A stretch of DNA of 7,803 nt from SLLG01 sp964403935 (GTDB lineage Bacteria; Verrucomicrobiota; Verrucomicrobiia; Opitutales; Oceanipulchritudinaceae), in NCBI GenBank assembly GCA_964403935.1, contig CAYOIB010000102.1, positions 1 to 7,803 of the forward strand, written 5' to 3'. The translations under genes and the position numbers were made by a program. Below are positions 1-6,652 of the stretch, piece after piece. The notes beneath the pieces were generated by a model that saw nothing but the letters and a program-made list of their open reading frames with translations, made no database searches and was not told the origin of the DNA. Within the stretch, counting starts at the first letter, position 1. Each line of letters begins with the position of its first letter.

Positions 1-14
1 GGGGGCAGACCTTC

Positions 15-1046
15 TTATCGGGTTGAGGGGGCTTCCGTTTTGCGGAGGGTTTGGCCCTCGTTCCACACGCCTTCGATGAGGATGCGCCGGGGGATGGCCG
101 GGACGCCGCACTGGTTGTGGTTGATGAGGTCGGCGAGCACCTCAATGGCGACTCGGCCAATATTTTCCAGGGCCGAGAGGTAGCCACTGATGTGGCGATC
201 TGGGCCCTTGATATCGACACAGGCCACCCCGATGGATTCGGGAATCGGTCCTGTGTGGGCCTGGATATAATCGAAATGGACAGGCTCGGAGAGGATGATG
301 CTGTCGGGCTGGGCGCGGTGCAGCCATTTGCGGAAGACATCGGGCGGGGGGAGGGTATCGGGCACGAGGAAGGCCAGTCCCTTGAAGGGCAATCGGTGGC
401 GTTGAAGAAAGCCTCTCCAGCTTTGGGACCAACTGAATTGGTTGCGTTCGTCGTGGCTTTTGGGGATGACGAGGCCAATGCGCTTGTAGCCGCGCTCCAG
501 CAAGCGTTCGAGGAGGAGGGTCATATTGTGGCTGTTGTCGGTGGCGATGCGGTGAATGTGGGGGCTGTGGAGGCTCTGGCCGATGGCGACGACAGGGAAG
601 GGCGCGAGGAGTTCCGGATCGAGGCAGTGGCGGGGCGAGCGGAAGGGCGCGAGAATGATGCCATCGACGCCGCGGTGCTGTAGACCCCTGAAGAAGCCGG
701 GCAGGTTGGCCTCATCGCCCATCAGGATCGGTTGAAAGTGAAAACCCATCTCGGCCGCCCGGGTTTTCAGACCCAGGTAAATCTCGGCAAAGTAGGGCCG
801 TTCGAGGCCAAAGGAACGCTGGGGCCAGGGAATCACATAGTTCAGATAGACCGCTCGATCCCGCCGGGCCGGATGGTTGGCGAGAAAGGCCGATACGAGG
901 GGATTCGGTCGGTAGCCCAGCTCCTTGGCCATCGTCTGCACACGATGCCGCGTTGCCTCGGAAATACGCGGTGATTCCCGGAGGGCCAGAGAGACCGTGG
1001 CCTTGGATACCCCCAGGCGAGCGGCGATGTCAGCGAGCTTGATCAT
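15..1046 (-). CDS. LacI-family transcriptional regulator
   Basis: This 343-residue protein has the standard LacI/GalR length and layout. Residues 3-22 form the helix-turn-helix (KLADIAARLGVSKATVSLAL), and residues 27-49 complete the DNA-binding head with the typical ELGYRPNP ending. A hinge follows at about 49-60. The rest is a periplasmic-binding-protein-like sensor domain, with family-like stretches such as GVDGIILAPF, the IATDNSHN segment, GYKRIGLV and a C-terminal RILIEGVWNEG. Such proteins normally repress sugar-use genes as dimers and release DNA on binding a sugar. The gene is divergent from the PEP-CTERM and glycosidase genes, so those are its likely targets, along with itself. ATG at 1044-1046 is chosen because the DNA-binding head begins immediately after it; no Shine-Dalgarno sequence precedes it. 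The effector sugar cannot be read from the sequence; a galactose-containing sugar is inferred from the neighbours. Confidence 0.95.
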   Translation of the reverse strand: MIKLADIAARLGVSKATVSLALRESPRISEATRHRVQTMAKELGYRPNPLVSAFLANHPARRDRAVYLNYVIPWPQRSFGLERPYFAEIYLGLKTRAAEMGFHFQPILMGDEANLPGFFRGLQHRGVDGIILAPFRSPRHCLDPELLAPFPVVAIGQSLHSPHIHRIATDNSHNMTLLLERLLERGYKRIGLVIPKSHDERNQFSWSQSWRGFLQRHRLPFKGLAFLVPDTLPPPDVFRKWLHRAQPDSIILSEPVHFDYIQAHTGPIPESIGVACVDIKGPDRHISGYLSALENIGRVAIEVLADLINHNQCGVPAIPRRILIEGVWNEGQTLRKTEAPSTR

Positions 1047-1098
1047 GGGAGGGGATGAGCCGCCAGAAGATCATGAAAAAGAGAAAAGGCAACGGAAA

Positions 1099-1112
1099 GT
1101 AAACATGTTAAC
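1099..1112. promoter_or_regulatory. Candidate LacI-type operator palindrome
   Basis: GTAAACATGTTAAC is a 14-bp inverted repeat centred between 1105 and 1106, with only one mismatched pair (A1101/A1110). It lies 52 bp upstream of the lacI-type start codon and 133 bp upstream of the PEP-CTERM gene, in the region shared by the two divergent genes. LacI-family dimers bind short, even-spaced palindromes of this size. The CATG centre is less usual than the CG centre of many family operators. Assignment to this regulator is inference from position and symmetry. Confidence 0.5.
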
Positions 1113-1123
1113 CTGAGAAGGGG

Positions 1124-1154
1124 TTGTTTCGTTCGTTGGCTTTGGCAATAGAAT
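1124..1154 (+). promoter_or_regulatory. Weak sigma70-like promoter candidate
   Basis: TTGTTT (1124-1129) and TAGAAT (1149-1154) resemble -35 and -10 hexamers, but the 19-bp spacer is longer than the usual 16-18. If real, it would start a transcript near 1161 with an 85-base leader before the PEP-CTERM gene. The palindrome at 1099-1112 would then sit just upstream of the -35, a position better suited to blocking the divergent gene or to looping than to direct occlusion here. Support is only sequence resemblance. Confidence 0.25.
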
Positions 1155-1245
1155 AATGGGGTCAGAGGCTCAAGTGGGATGCGACCCAGTCCATGCGCGC
1201 CTTTGGCTTTTCACCCCAACATACGAACAAGGACGATGAATTGTT

Positions 1246-2043
1246 ATGAAATACATGCTAAATAATCGACGTTACGTGCTGCCCGCTATCGCAGCCTTGG
1301 CTCTGACAACCTCCGCCTCGGCCGCCTTTATCCCGCTTGAAACATTCGACAGCCTGGCTGTCGGGAGTGCTCTGAGTGAGGTCGGAGGCTGGAACGGGAA
1401 TGCGACCGGGAATACGGAAATTACCATTCAGCAGGATCCCGTGACCGGGTCCAATGCGATGTATGTTCCAGCTCAAGGTAATCTCAGAATGAACTTTGAT
1501 TTGGGCAGCTATGCGGTGGCCGATCAGAGTGTGGCGACGCTCTTTTACAGCTTCTCGAGGACCGGAGGGGCTTTGGATCAGGGGGTCGGCTTTGCTGCAG
1601 GCCCTGTGGCTGCCCCCGCTGACCAGGGTGCTTATACGATCCACAAGGGCCCCACTTTGACGGCACGCAATGGGGGTGGCGACGCCTCGGCCTCTTCAGG
1701 TTTTGAGGTAGGGACTTCTTACAACGTTTGGCTTGTTCTGAATAATCAGGCAGGCACGGCGGATACCTACGATGTCTGGGTGCAAGGGGGCGCCGGTGCC
1801 TACGCGACCCAGTCGCAGCTCTATAGTAACCTCAACGTGCGCACGGGTTCCGCTGATGCGTATGAGGTGCTCTTCCTCCATGCCTTCCTTAACAATAGCG
1901 GAGGTGAACTCTACCTCGACAACTTCCACATTGATCTGACGGGGGAGAACTTGAGCGCGATTCCTGAGCCGGGCACGTATGCGGCCATTTTTGGGCTGCT
2001 GGCACTGGCCGGGGTGATGGTTCGCCGCCGTTTGAAGGCCTGA
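1246..2043 (+). CDS. PEP-CTERM sorting domain protein, probable beta-sandwich
   Basis: This 265-residue exported protein is of unknown specific function. Residues 1-27 look like a signal peptide: basic NNRR, a hydrophobic LPAIAALALTT core, and SASA before AF. The body (about 28-236) has no cysteines or catalytic motif I recognise. Its alternating strands, opening ETFDSLAVGS and closing GGELYLDNFHIDL resemble LamG/concanavalin-like jelly rolls, which often bind sugars. The C-terminus is a clear PEP-CTERM signal: P240-E241-P242, a hydrophobic helix at about 245-259, then R260-R262. In known systems an exosortase recognises and processes this tail during export to the cell surface or exopolysaccharide; no exosortase is in this window. 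The ATG at 1246 is preceded by AAGGA (1229-1233), rather far at 12 bases; ATG at 1255 is an alternative. A strong terminator follows the gene. A role as surface glycan-binding or scaffold protein for the adjacent glycosidase is inference. Confidence 0.9.
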   Translation: MKYMLNNRRYVLPAIAALALTTSASAAFIPLETFDSLAVGSALSEVGGWNGNATGNTEITIQQDPVTGSNAMYVPAQGNLRMNFDLGSYAVADQSVATLFYSFSRTGGALDQGVGFAAGPVAAPADQGAYTIHKGPTLTARNGGGDASASSGFEVGTSYNVWLVLNNQAGTADTYDVWVQGGAGAYATQSQLYSNLNVRTGSADAYEVLFLHAFLNNSGGELYLDNFHIDLTGENLSAIPEPGTYAAIFGLLALAGVMVRRRLKA

Positions 2044-2067
2044 TCCAATCATTGCGCATCGTATAAC

Positions 2068-2114
2068 ATGGTGCCGGAGCGGTCTGATTCCCCCGCCCGG
2101 TGCCATTTTTTTCT
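2068..2114 (+). terminator. Intrinsic terminator after the PEP-CTERM gene
   Basis: The arm ATGGTGCCGG (2068-2077) pairs with CCGGTGCCAT (2097-2106) over 10 bp, including two central G-T wobbles. After a bulged A2078 the stem continues with GCGG (2079-2082) to CCGC (2093-2096), closing on a 10-base loop. Seven T residues (2106-2112) follow directly. This is a textbook rho-independent terminator, 24 bases after the PEP-CTERM stop codon and ending 26 bases before the GH2 start codon. It should cut or limit transcription from the PEP-CTERM gene into the glycosidase genes. Confidence 0.88.
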
Positions 2115-2140
2115 AACCGCTTCGCAAATTCTTGAAACAC

Positions 2141-5100
2141 ATGTTACGAACACCCCGATTCTCTTCGGCTTTCCGAACGAGCCGCTTTCGCTCCGCGATC
2201 CATGCTTGTGTGCTCCTGGCCTTGGCGTGGGCGGCGAGCCCCGAAAAGCTGGCCGGTCAAGCGACCTCGGACCGGCTTTATCTGTCGGGGACAGATAAGG
2301 ACAACACGGTTGATTGGGCGTTCTACTGCACGGGCGGGCGCAACAGTGGTGCCTGGACGACGATTCCGGTGCCCTCTTGCTGGGAGCTGGAGGGGTTTGG
2401 GGCCTACCACTATGGCACCTACTCGGCAGAGGACGAGAGCGGCCTCTACCGGCATAGCTTTGCGGTGCCGGAAGCCTGGGAAGGCCGGCGGGTTTACATA
2501 GTCTTCGAGGGTGTGATGACGGATGCCACGGTGAAGCTCAATGGCCACTCGGCGGGGCCCACCCATCGCGGAGCCTTTTACCGGTTCCGCTATGACGTGA
2601 GCGGCCTCCTCGACTACGGGGCCGACAACCTTCTGGAAGTGACGGTTGATAAATCCTCCAGCCAGCGAAGCATCAATGAAGCGGAGCGCCAGGCGGACTA
2701 TTGGGTTTTTGGCGGAATCTTCCGGCCTGTCTATCTACTCAGTGAACCGGCGGAGGCGATTGATGCCTTGGCGATTGATGCGCAGGCCGATGGCACGCTC
2801 CGGGTGCAAGCTGAGCTTCTGGGGATTGCGGGCGCCGACCGGCTGACAACGGAGTTGCGCACATTGGAAGGTGATCTCGTGGCCACGTTGCCGGAGCAGA
2901 CGATCCTGCCCGGGAGCAGCATCGCGCTGACGGAGGGGACGGTTGCGGGCGTGAATTCCTGGTCTCCCGAATTTCCCAATTTGTATGAAGTGCAGGTGCG
3001 CCTGTATGAGAATGAAAGCCTCGTGCATGTGCGGACGGAGACCGTCGGCTTTCGTACCTTTGAGATCCGCGAGGGCGATGGCCTTTATCTGAATGGCGAG
3101 AAAATCCGTATGAAAGGAGTCAATCGCCATGCCTTCTGGCCCGACAGTGGGCGGACGACGAGTCCGGAACTGGACGAGGCCGATGTGCGGTTGATCAAGG
3201 ACCTGAACATGAATGCGGTCCGGATGAGCCACTATCCGCCGGACAAGAGTTTTCTGGAGGCCTGTGATCGCCTCGGGCTTCTTGTACTCAATGAACTTGC
3301 CGGATGGCAGTATGCTTATTCCACCGTGCACGGTCGCCCGCTGGTGAAGGAGATGGTTTTGCGGGATCGAAATCATCCTTCTGTGGTGTGGTGGGCTAAC
3401 GGAAATGAAGGTGGCCACAACCTCGCTCTTGTTGATGACTTTGTCCAATGGGACCCCCTGCAGCAACGGCCGGTTATTATTCCGACGAACTCAGACAGCC
3501 CAATCCTGAATGGTGTGAAGACGCGTCATTACCCTGACTACAATAGCCTGGTGAACGATCTGCAGGGGCCTGATTTATATATGCCCACCGAAATGCTTCA
3601 TGGCCTGTATGACGGGGGGCATGGAGCGGGGCTGAAAGACTACTGGGAGGCGATTCGCAATGCGCCCTTGGGCGCCGGATTTTTCCTTTGGAACCTGGCG
3701 GATGAAGGCATTGTGAGAACGGATCGTGACGGTGCGCTCGATACGGAAGGAGACCGGGGAGCCGATGGTATCACGGGACCTTACCGGGAAAAGGAAGGGA
3801 GCTACCGCACGGTGCGGCGCCTGCTGAGTCCGATCCAGTTACCGGAGGCGCTTCCGGAGGTGTTTGAGGGTTCCTTGTCTGTTGAGAATCAATTTGCGTT
3901 TACTGATTTGTCGGAATGTACCTTTGAGTGGGTTCTCCTCGATCTCACGTTGGAGGCGGAAAGCGTGGTGGCGGAAGGGTCGCAACCCGGACCTGCCCTG
4001 GCCCCCCGAAGCACGGGCACGCTTATGCTCTCGATTCCAGTCGATTTTGCACAACATGATGCCCTCCGGGTGCATGCGTATGATCCGCATGGCCGTTTGG
4101 TCGAGACTTGGACGTGGCCGTTGACGGGGCGTTCGGAGTGGGCGGCGCGCCTTATTGATGAAGGTAGCGGAGAGATCACGGTGGCTGAGAGTGAGCAATA
4201 CCTGGATCTGGCGGCCGGCAATGTAGCGGTGCGGATTCGCAAGGATAATGCCCGGTTGCAGCGGGTCCTGGACGATGGCATTGATCTCGGGTTCACCAAT
4301 GGACCCAGGGTTGTAACAACGACAGGCACCGCCAACTCGATTCTGACAAGCCTGACGCATGGGTACGAAGGCGCGAATTATGTCGTGGAAGGGAGCTTCA
4401 CGGGGGCGATGTCATCTGTGCGCTGGACGCTGACGCCTTCGGGGTGGTTGAAGCTGGAGTATGCCTACACGCTTGGGGGGCAGCGGGCTGATGGAGGGAT
4501 TGCCTTTGATTATCCGGAACAAGGGGTGCAAGAAATCCAGTGGATGGGGCATGGGCCGGACCGCGTCTGGAAGAACCGCCTGACGGGCCCTGACTTTGGA
4601 CAGTGGAGCAAAGTCTACAATACCACGCGCACCGGTCAGGAGTGGGGGTACCCGGAATTCAAGGGATACCATCGCGGGGTGGTGGCAGCGAAGCTGGAGG
4701 CGGCAGGTCGGACATTAACCACGGTCTTGCTGTCGGACGAGCTCTACTACCGCCTCTTCACGCCTGATGATGCGAATTCAGGACGAACAGGCCCAAATTT
4801 CCCGGAAGGTTCCCTCGGCTTTATGCACGCGATCCCCGGCATAGGGACGAAGTTCAAGAGCTCGGGGTCGCTTGGGCCTTCCGGACAACAAACCCAGTTG
4901 AGTGGCCCGCAGTCGGGAGAAGTGTGGTTTCATTTTGAAGCGGATTCGAGCTATCCCGGTGTCCTCGGAACGCTTGCCCCGGACAACTCAGGTGCGGTCG
5001 GCTTTGTCGCAAGTGAGGCATTTAATGACTCCGGCGTGGCTTCATTGACGTGGTCTTTTGGCGATGGGAGTCCGTTGCGAATCACCTCGTCGCGGGAAAC

Positions 5101-6571
5101 TCATTACAGCTACTTGGCTGGTGGCGACTACACCGTGCGGGTGACGGCGCGGGATTCTTTGGGAAACGAGTTGTTTTTTGCCGAGACGGAAGTCAGCCCG
5201 AGTGTGATTTACGAGGAGGCCACGCCGGATGGGGATCTGCTTGCACGGTGGGGTTTTGATGATCCGGTCGCTCGGGGAAATGACGACAGTGGGTCGGGCC
5301 ACAATCTCGCAGCATCGCCCTTTGCCGTTGTCACGCCGGGAAAGGACAGCGCGGCGGCCCTCGCCTTTAATGTATCGGGCAACCGTGCACGCTGGAACAA
5401 TGCAGGAACTTACCTTAATGGGCTTGATGCCTTGACGATCGCCTTGTGGGTCCGCGCCGGGCAGACGGGTCTGGATATTGGATTCCTCGGCGGGGCGAAT
5501 CCGACAGGGGCGGATAATAATCTGGGTATCCGCTACGATATCCAGGGGTTTGAGTCCGGCGGTGTTTCGCTTATCAAGGCGGCTTTGCGGGTGCGCGATG
5601 TCCTGGGTGGGAATCATGAACTGAATCTGGAGACGGCGAGCAATACCCAGTCCGCCGAGTGGCAACACATCACGCTTGCCTGGGAAAGTGGCGAAGCGCT
5701 GACCCTTTATATCGATGGGGTAAAGCAGACGCCGTTGTTTAATTCTGCTCCCGTGGAAGGGGTTGTTCACGGGGTCGGGGCTCTTACCCTCGGTGAAGGA
5801 TCGCAAAGGGCAGGGCTTTGGCCGGGATCGGTGGATAATGTCCGGATTTATCGGAGGCTGTTGACGGAAGCCGAGGTTGCCGAGCTGCCGAGTGCAGGTG
5901 TGCCCACGGCCAATATGCCTCCAATGGTTTCTGCGGGGGAAGAGATGACCGTGGTGTTTCCGGGAGCTGATACTCAGTTATCGGGGGTGGTGAGTGATCC
6001 AGACAGTTCAGGAATCCTCACGAGCTATTGGGAAGTCTTTAGCGGCCCGGGGTCGGTGCAGTTCCAGAATGCGGCTTCTCCCGTGACAACAGCGTCTTTT
6101 TCTCAGGCGGGCACCTATGTCTTGCGCCTGATCGGTAGTGACGGTGCTTCGGCAGCGCATGATTTTGTGACCGTGACCGTCGAGGCGGGAGCCCCGCCGG
6201 GGTATTCGGCTTGGGCCGCCCAATACTTCCCGGACCTCGATGCCCCAGAGGCACAGGAAACAGCCGATTTTGATGGGGACGGGATGACGAACAAAGAGGA
6301 GTATCTGGCCGGGACAGACCCGACGGATGGTGCCTCCTACCTGCAGATATGGATCGACGGGGAGAGCCTTCCGGCGGCGATTCGGGTGCGTTTTGCCCCG
6401 GTATTTCCCGGCCGGATTTATACCTTGGAGTATGGGAAGGATCTCAAGGCCTTCGATTTTGAGCACGTGCCCACAATCGATCTGAATACCGGGACCGGTT
6501 CCTTTATCTTCGAGATGAACGATTTTGATCCCCTGTTCGTGCGCCTGCGCTGCGAGCTTGAAAGCGAATAA
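2141..6571 (+). CDS. Secreted modular GH2 glycosidase, probable beta-galactosidase
   Basis: The 1476-residue protein carries a full GH2 catalytic part. A signal peptide spans about 1-32 or 1-41 (Arg-rich start, ACVLLALAWAA core). The sugar-binding jelly roll is at about 44-200, the Ig-like domain at 205-300 and the TIM barrel at 315-565, which contains GVNRHAFWPDSG and NAVRMSHYPPD as in LacZ-type enzymes. E423 in NGNEGG is the expected acid/base. E484 in MPTEMLHGLYDGGHGAGL aligns with the LacZ nucleophile motif EYAHAMGN. An Ig-like domain (570-660) and a LacZ-like small-chain sandwich (665-937, with GHGPDRVWKNR at 804-814) follow, then an unusual accessory tail listed separately. LacZ-like motifs favour beta-galactosidase, but GH2 also holds glucuronidases and others. 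The reading frame also opens at TTG 2132, nine bases earlier; ATG 2141 is preferred as the stronger start codon. Neither has a Shine-Dalgarno sequence. Export to periplasm or surface is predicted. Confidence 0.92.
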   Translation: MLRTPRFSSAFRTSRFRSAIHACVLLALAWAASPEKLAGQATSDRLYLSGTDKDNTVDWAFYCTGGRNSGAWTTIPVPSCWELEGFGAYHYGTYSAEDESGLYRHSFAVPEAWEGRRVYIVFEGVMTDATVKLNGHSAGPTHRGAFYRFRYDVSGLLDYGADNLLEVTVDKSSSQRSINEAERQADYWVFGGIFRPVYLLSEPAEAIDALAIDAQADGTLRVQAELLGIAGADRLTTELRTLEGDLVATLPEQTILPGSSIALTEGTVAGVNSWSPEFPNLYEVQVRLYENESLVHVRTETVGFRTFEIREGDGLYLNGEKIRMKGVNRHAFWPDSGRTTSPELDEADVRLIKDLNMNAVRMSHYPPDKSFLEACDRLGLLVLNELAGWQYAYSTVHGRPLVKEMVLRDRNHPSVVWWANGNEGGHNLALVDDFVQWDPLQQRPVIIPTNSDSPILNGVKTRHYPDYNSLVNDLQGPDLYMPTEMLHGLYDGGHGAGLKDYWEAIRNAPLGAGFFLWNLADEGIVRTDRDGALDTEGDRGADGITGPYREKEGSYRTVRRLLSPIQLPEALPEVFEGSLSVENQFAFTDLSECTFEWVLLDLTLEAESVVAEGSQPGPALAPRSTGTLMLSIPVDFAQHDALRVHAYDPHGRLVETWTWPLTGRSEWAARLIDEGSGEITVAESEQYLDLAAGNVAVRIRKDNARLQRVLDDGIDLGFTNGPRVVTTTGTANSILTSLTHGYEGANYVVEGSFTGAMSSVRWTLTPSGWLKLEYAYTLGGQRADGGIAFDYPEQGVQEIQWMGHGPDRVWKNRLTGPDFGQWSKVYNTTRTGQEWGYPEFKGYHRGVVAAKLEAAGRTLTTVLLSDELYYRLFTPDDANSGRTGPNFPEGSLGFMHAIPGIGTKFKSSGSLGPSGQQTQLSGPQSGEVWFHFEADSSYPGVLGTLAPDNSGAVGFVASEAFNDSGVASLTWSFGDGSPLRITSSRETHYSYLAGGDYTVRVTARDSLGNELFFAETEVSPSVIYEEATPDGDLLARWGFDDPVARGNDDSGSGHNLAASPFAVVTPGKDSAAALAFNVSGNRARWNNAGTYLNGLDALTIALWVRAGQTGLDIGFLGGANPTGADNNLGIRYDIQGFESGGVSLIKAALRVRDVLGGNHELNLETASNTQSAEWQHITLAWESGEALTLYIDGVKQTPLFNSAPVEGVVHGVGALTLGEGSQRAGLWPGSVDNVRIYRRLLTEAEVAELPSAGVPTANMPPMVSAGEEMTVVFPGADTQLSGVVSDPDSSGILTSYWEVFSGPGSVQFQNAASPVTTASFSQAGTYVLRLIGSDGASAAHDFVTVTVEAGAPPGYSAWAAQYFPDLDAPEAQETADFDGDGMTNKEEYLAGTDPTDGASYLQIWIDGESLPAAIRVRFAPVFPGRIYTLEYGKDLKAFDFEHVPTIDLNTGTGSFIFEMNDFDPLFVRLRCELESE
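4955..6568 (+). other. PKD-LamG-PKD-like-EF loop accessory tail of the GH2 enzyme
   Basis: This is the C-terminal part of the GH2 protein (about residues 939-1476), absent from ordinary LacZ. A PKD domain (939-1020) shows WSFGDG at 971-976 and GGDYTVRV at 994-1001. A LamG-like jelly roll (1033-1246) starts LLARWGFDD and ends GSVDNVRIYRRLL. A second PKD/REJ-like sandwich (1259-1350) starts MPPMVSAGEE and ends with GTYVLRLIGSDG and a run of alternating Val/Thr. A 12-residue Asp-rich loop, D1376-F-D1378-G-D1380-G through E1387, has the spacing of a dockerin/EF-hand calcium loop and is followed by GTDPTDG. A last small beta domain (1396-1476, with IYTLEY at 1426-1431) resembles tails seen in Verrucomicrobia exoproteins. 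Such modules usually bind glycans or space domains. There is no PEP-CTERM motif, LPXTG motif or final membrane helix. Confidence 0.8.
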
Positions 6572-6652
6572 GAGGCATCAATGCGGTGGCCGCTCTCTCC
6601 TTGTGCAGGGAAAGATTGCCACTGGGACCCGTAAGTGAGCTAGGCTGGGCTC

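Noticed and set aside
51..683. 210-residue plus-strand open frame opposite the LacI gene
   Set aside because: It lies wholly antisense to a well-supported regulator, is rich in low-complexity Asp/Glu/Gly/Ala typical of reverse-frame translation in GC-rich DNA, and shows no recognisable motif.
1138..1210. Repeated CTTTGGC (1140-1146 and 1201-1207) in the intergenic region
   Set aside because: Seven bases in two copies at 61-base spacing with no further extension; not enough to call a regulatory repeat.
1250..1262. TACATGCTAA near the PEP-CTERM start as a second operator
   Set aside because: It resembles the 1099-1112 site only partly and is not palindromic outside the central CATG; inside coding sequence this is likely chance.
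1236..1265. Nine-codon frame starting with ATG between AAGGA and the PEP-CTERM start, a possible leader peptide
   Set aside because: The spacing from AAGGA is only two bases, no attenuator structure accompanies it, and it overlaps the real gene; probably chance.
2204..2212. Cysteine in the GH2 signal peptide (IHAC) as a lipoprotein site
   Set aside because: Cys23 is followed by the hydrophobic core rather than preceded by it, and the preceding residues do not fit a lipobox; a normal signal peptide is more likely.
2735..3466. 243-residue minus-strand open frame inside the GH2 gene
   Set aside because: It overlaps the conserved catalytic domain and shows no domain signature; an antisense shadow.
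5042..5806. 254-residue minus-strand open frame opposite the PKD/LamG tail
   Set aside because: It is antisense to clear PKD and LamG motifs, with a composition typical of a shadow frame and no family resemblance.
6583..6595. GCGGTGGCCGC hairpin after the GH2 gene as a terminator
   Set aside because: The stem is only 4 bp with a 3-base loop and no T tract follows, so it does not support termination.
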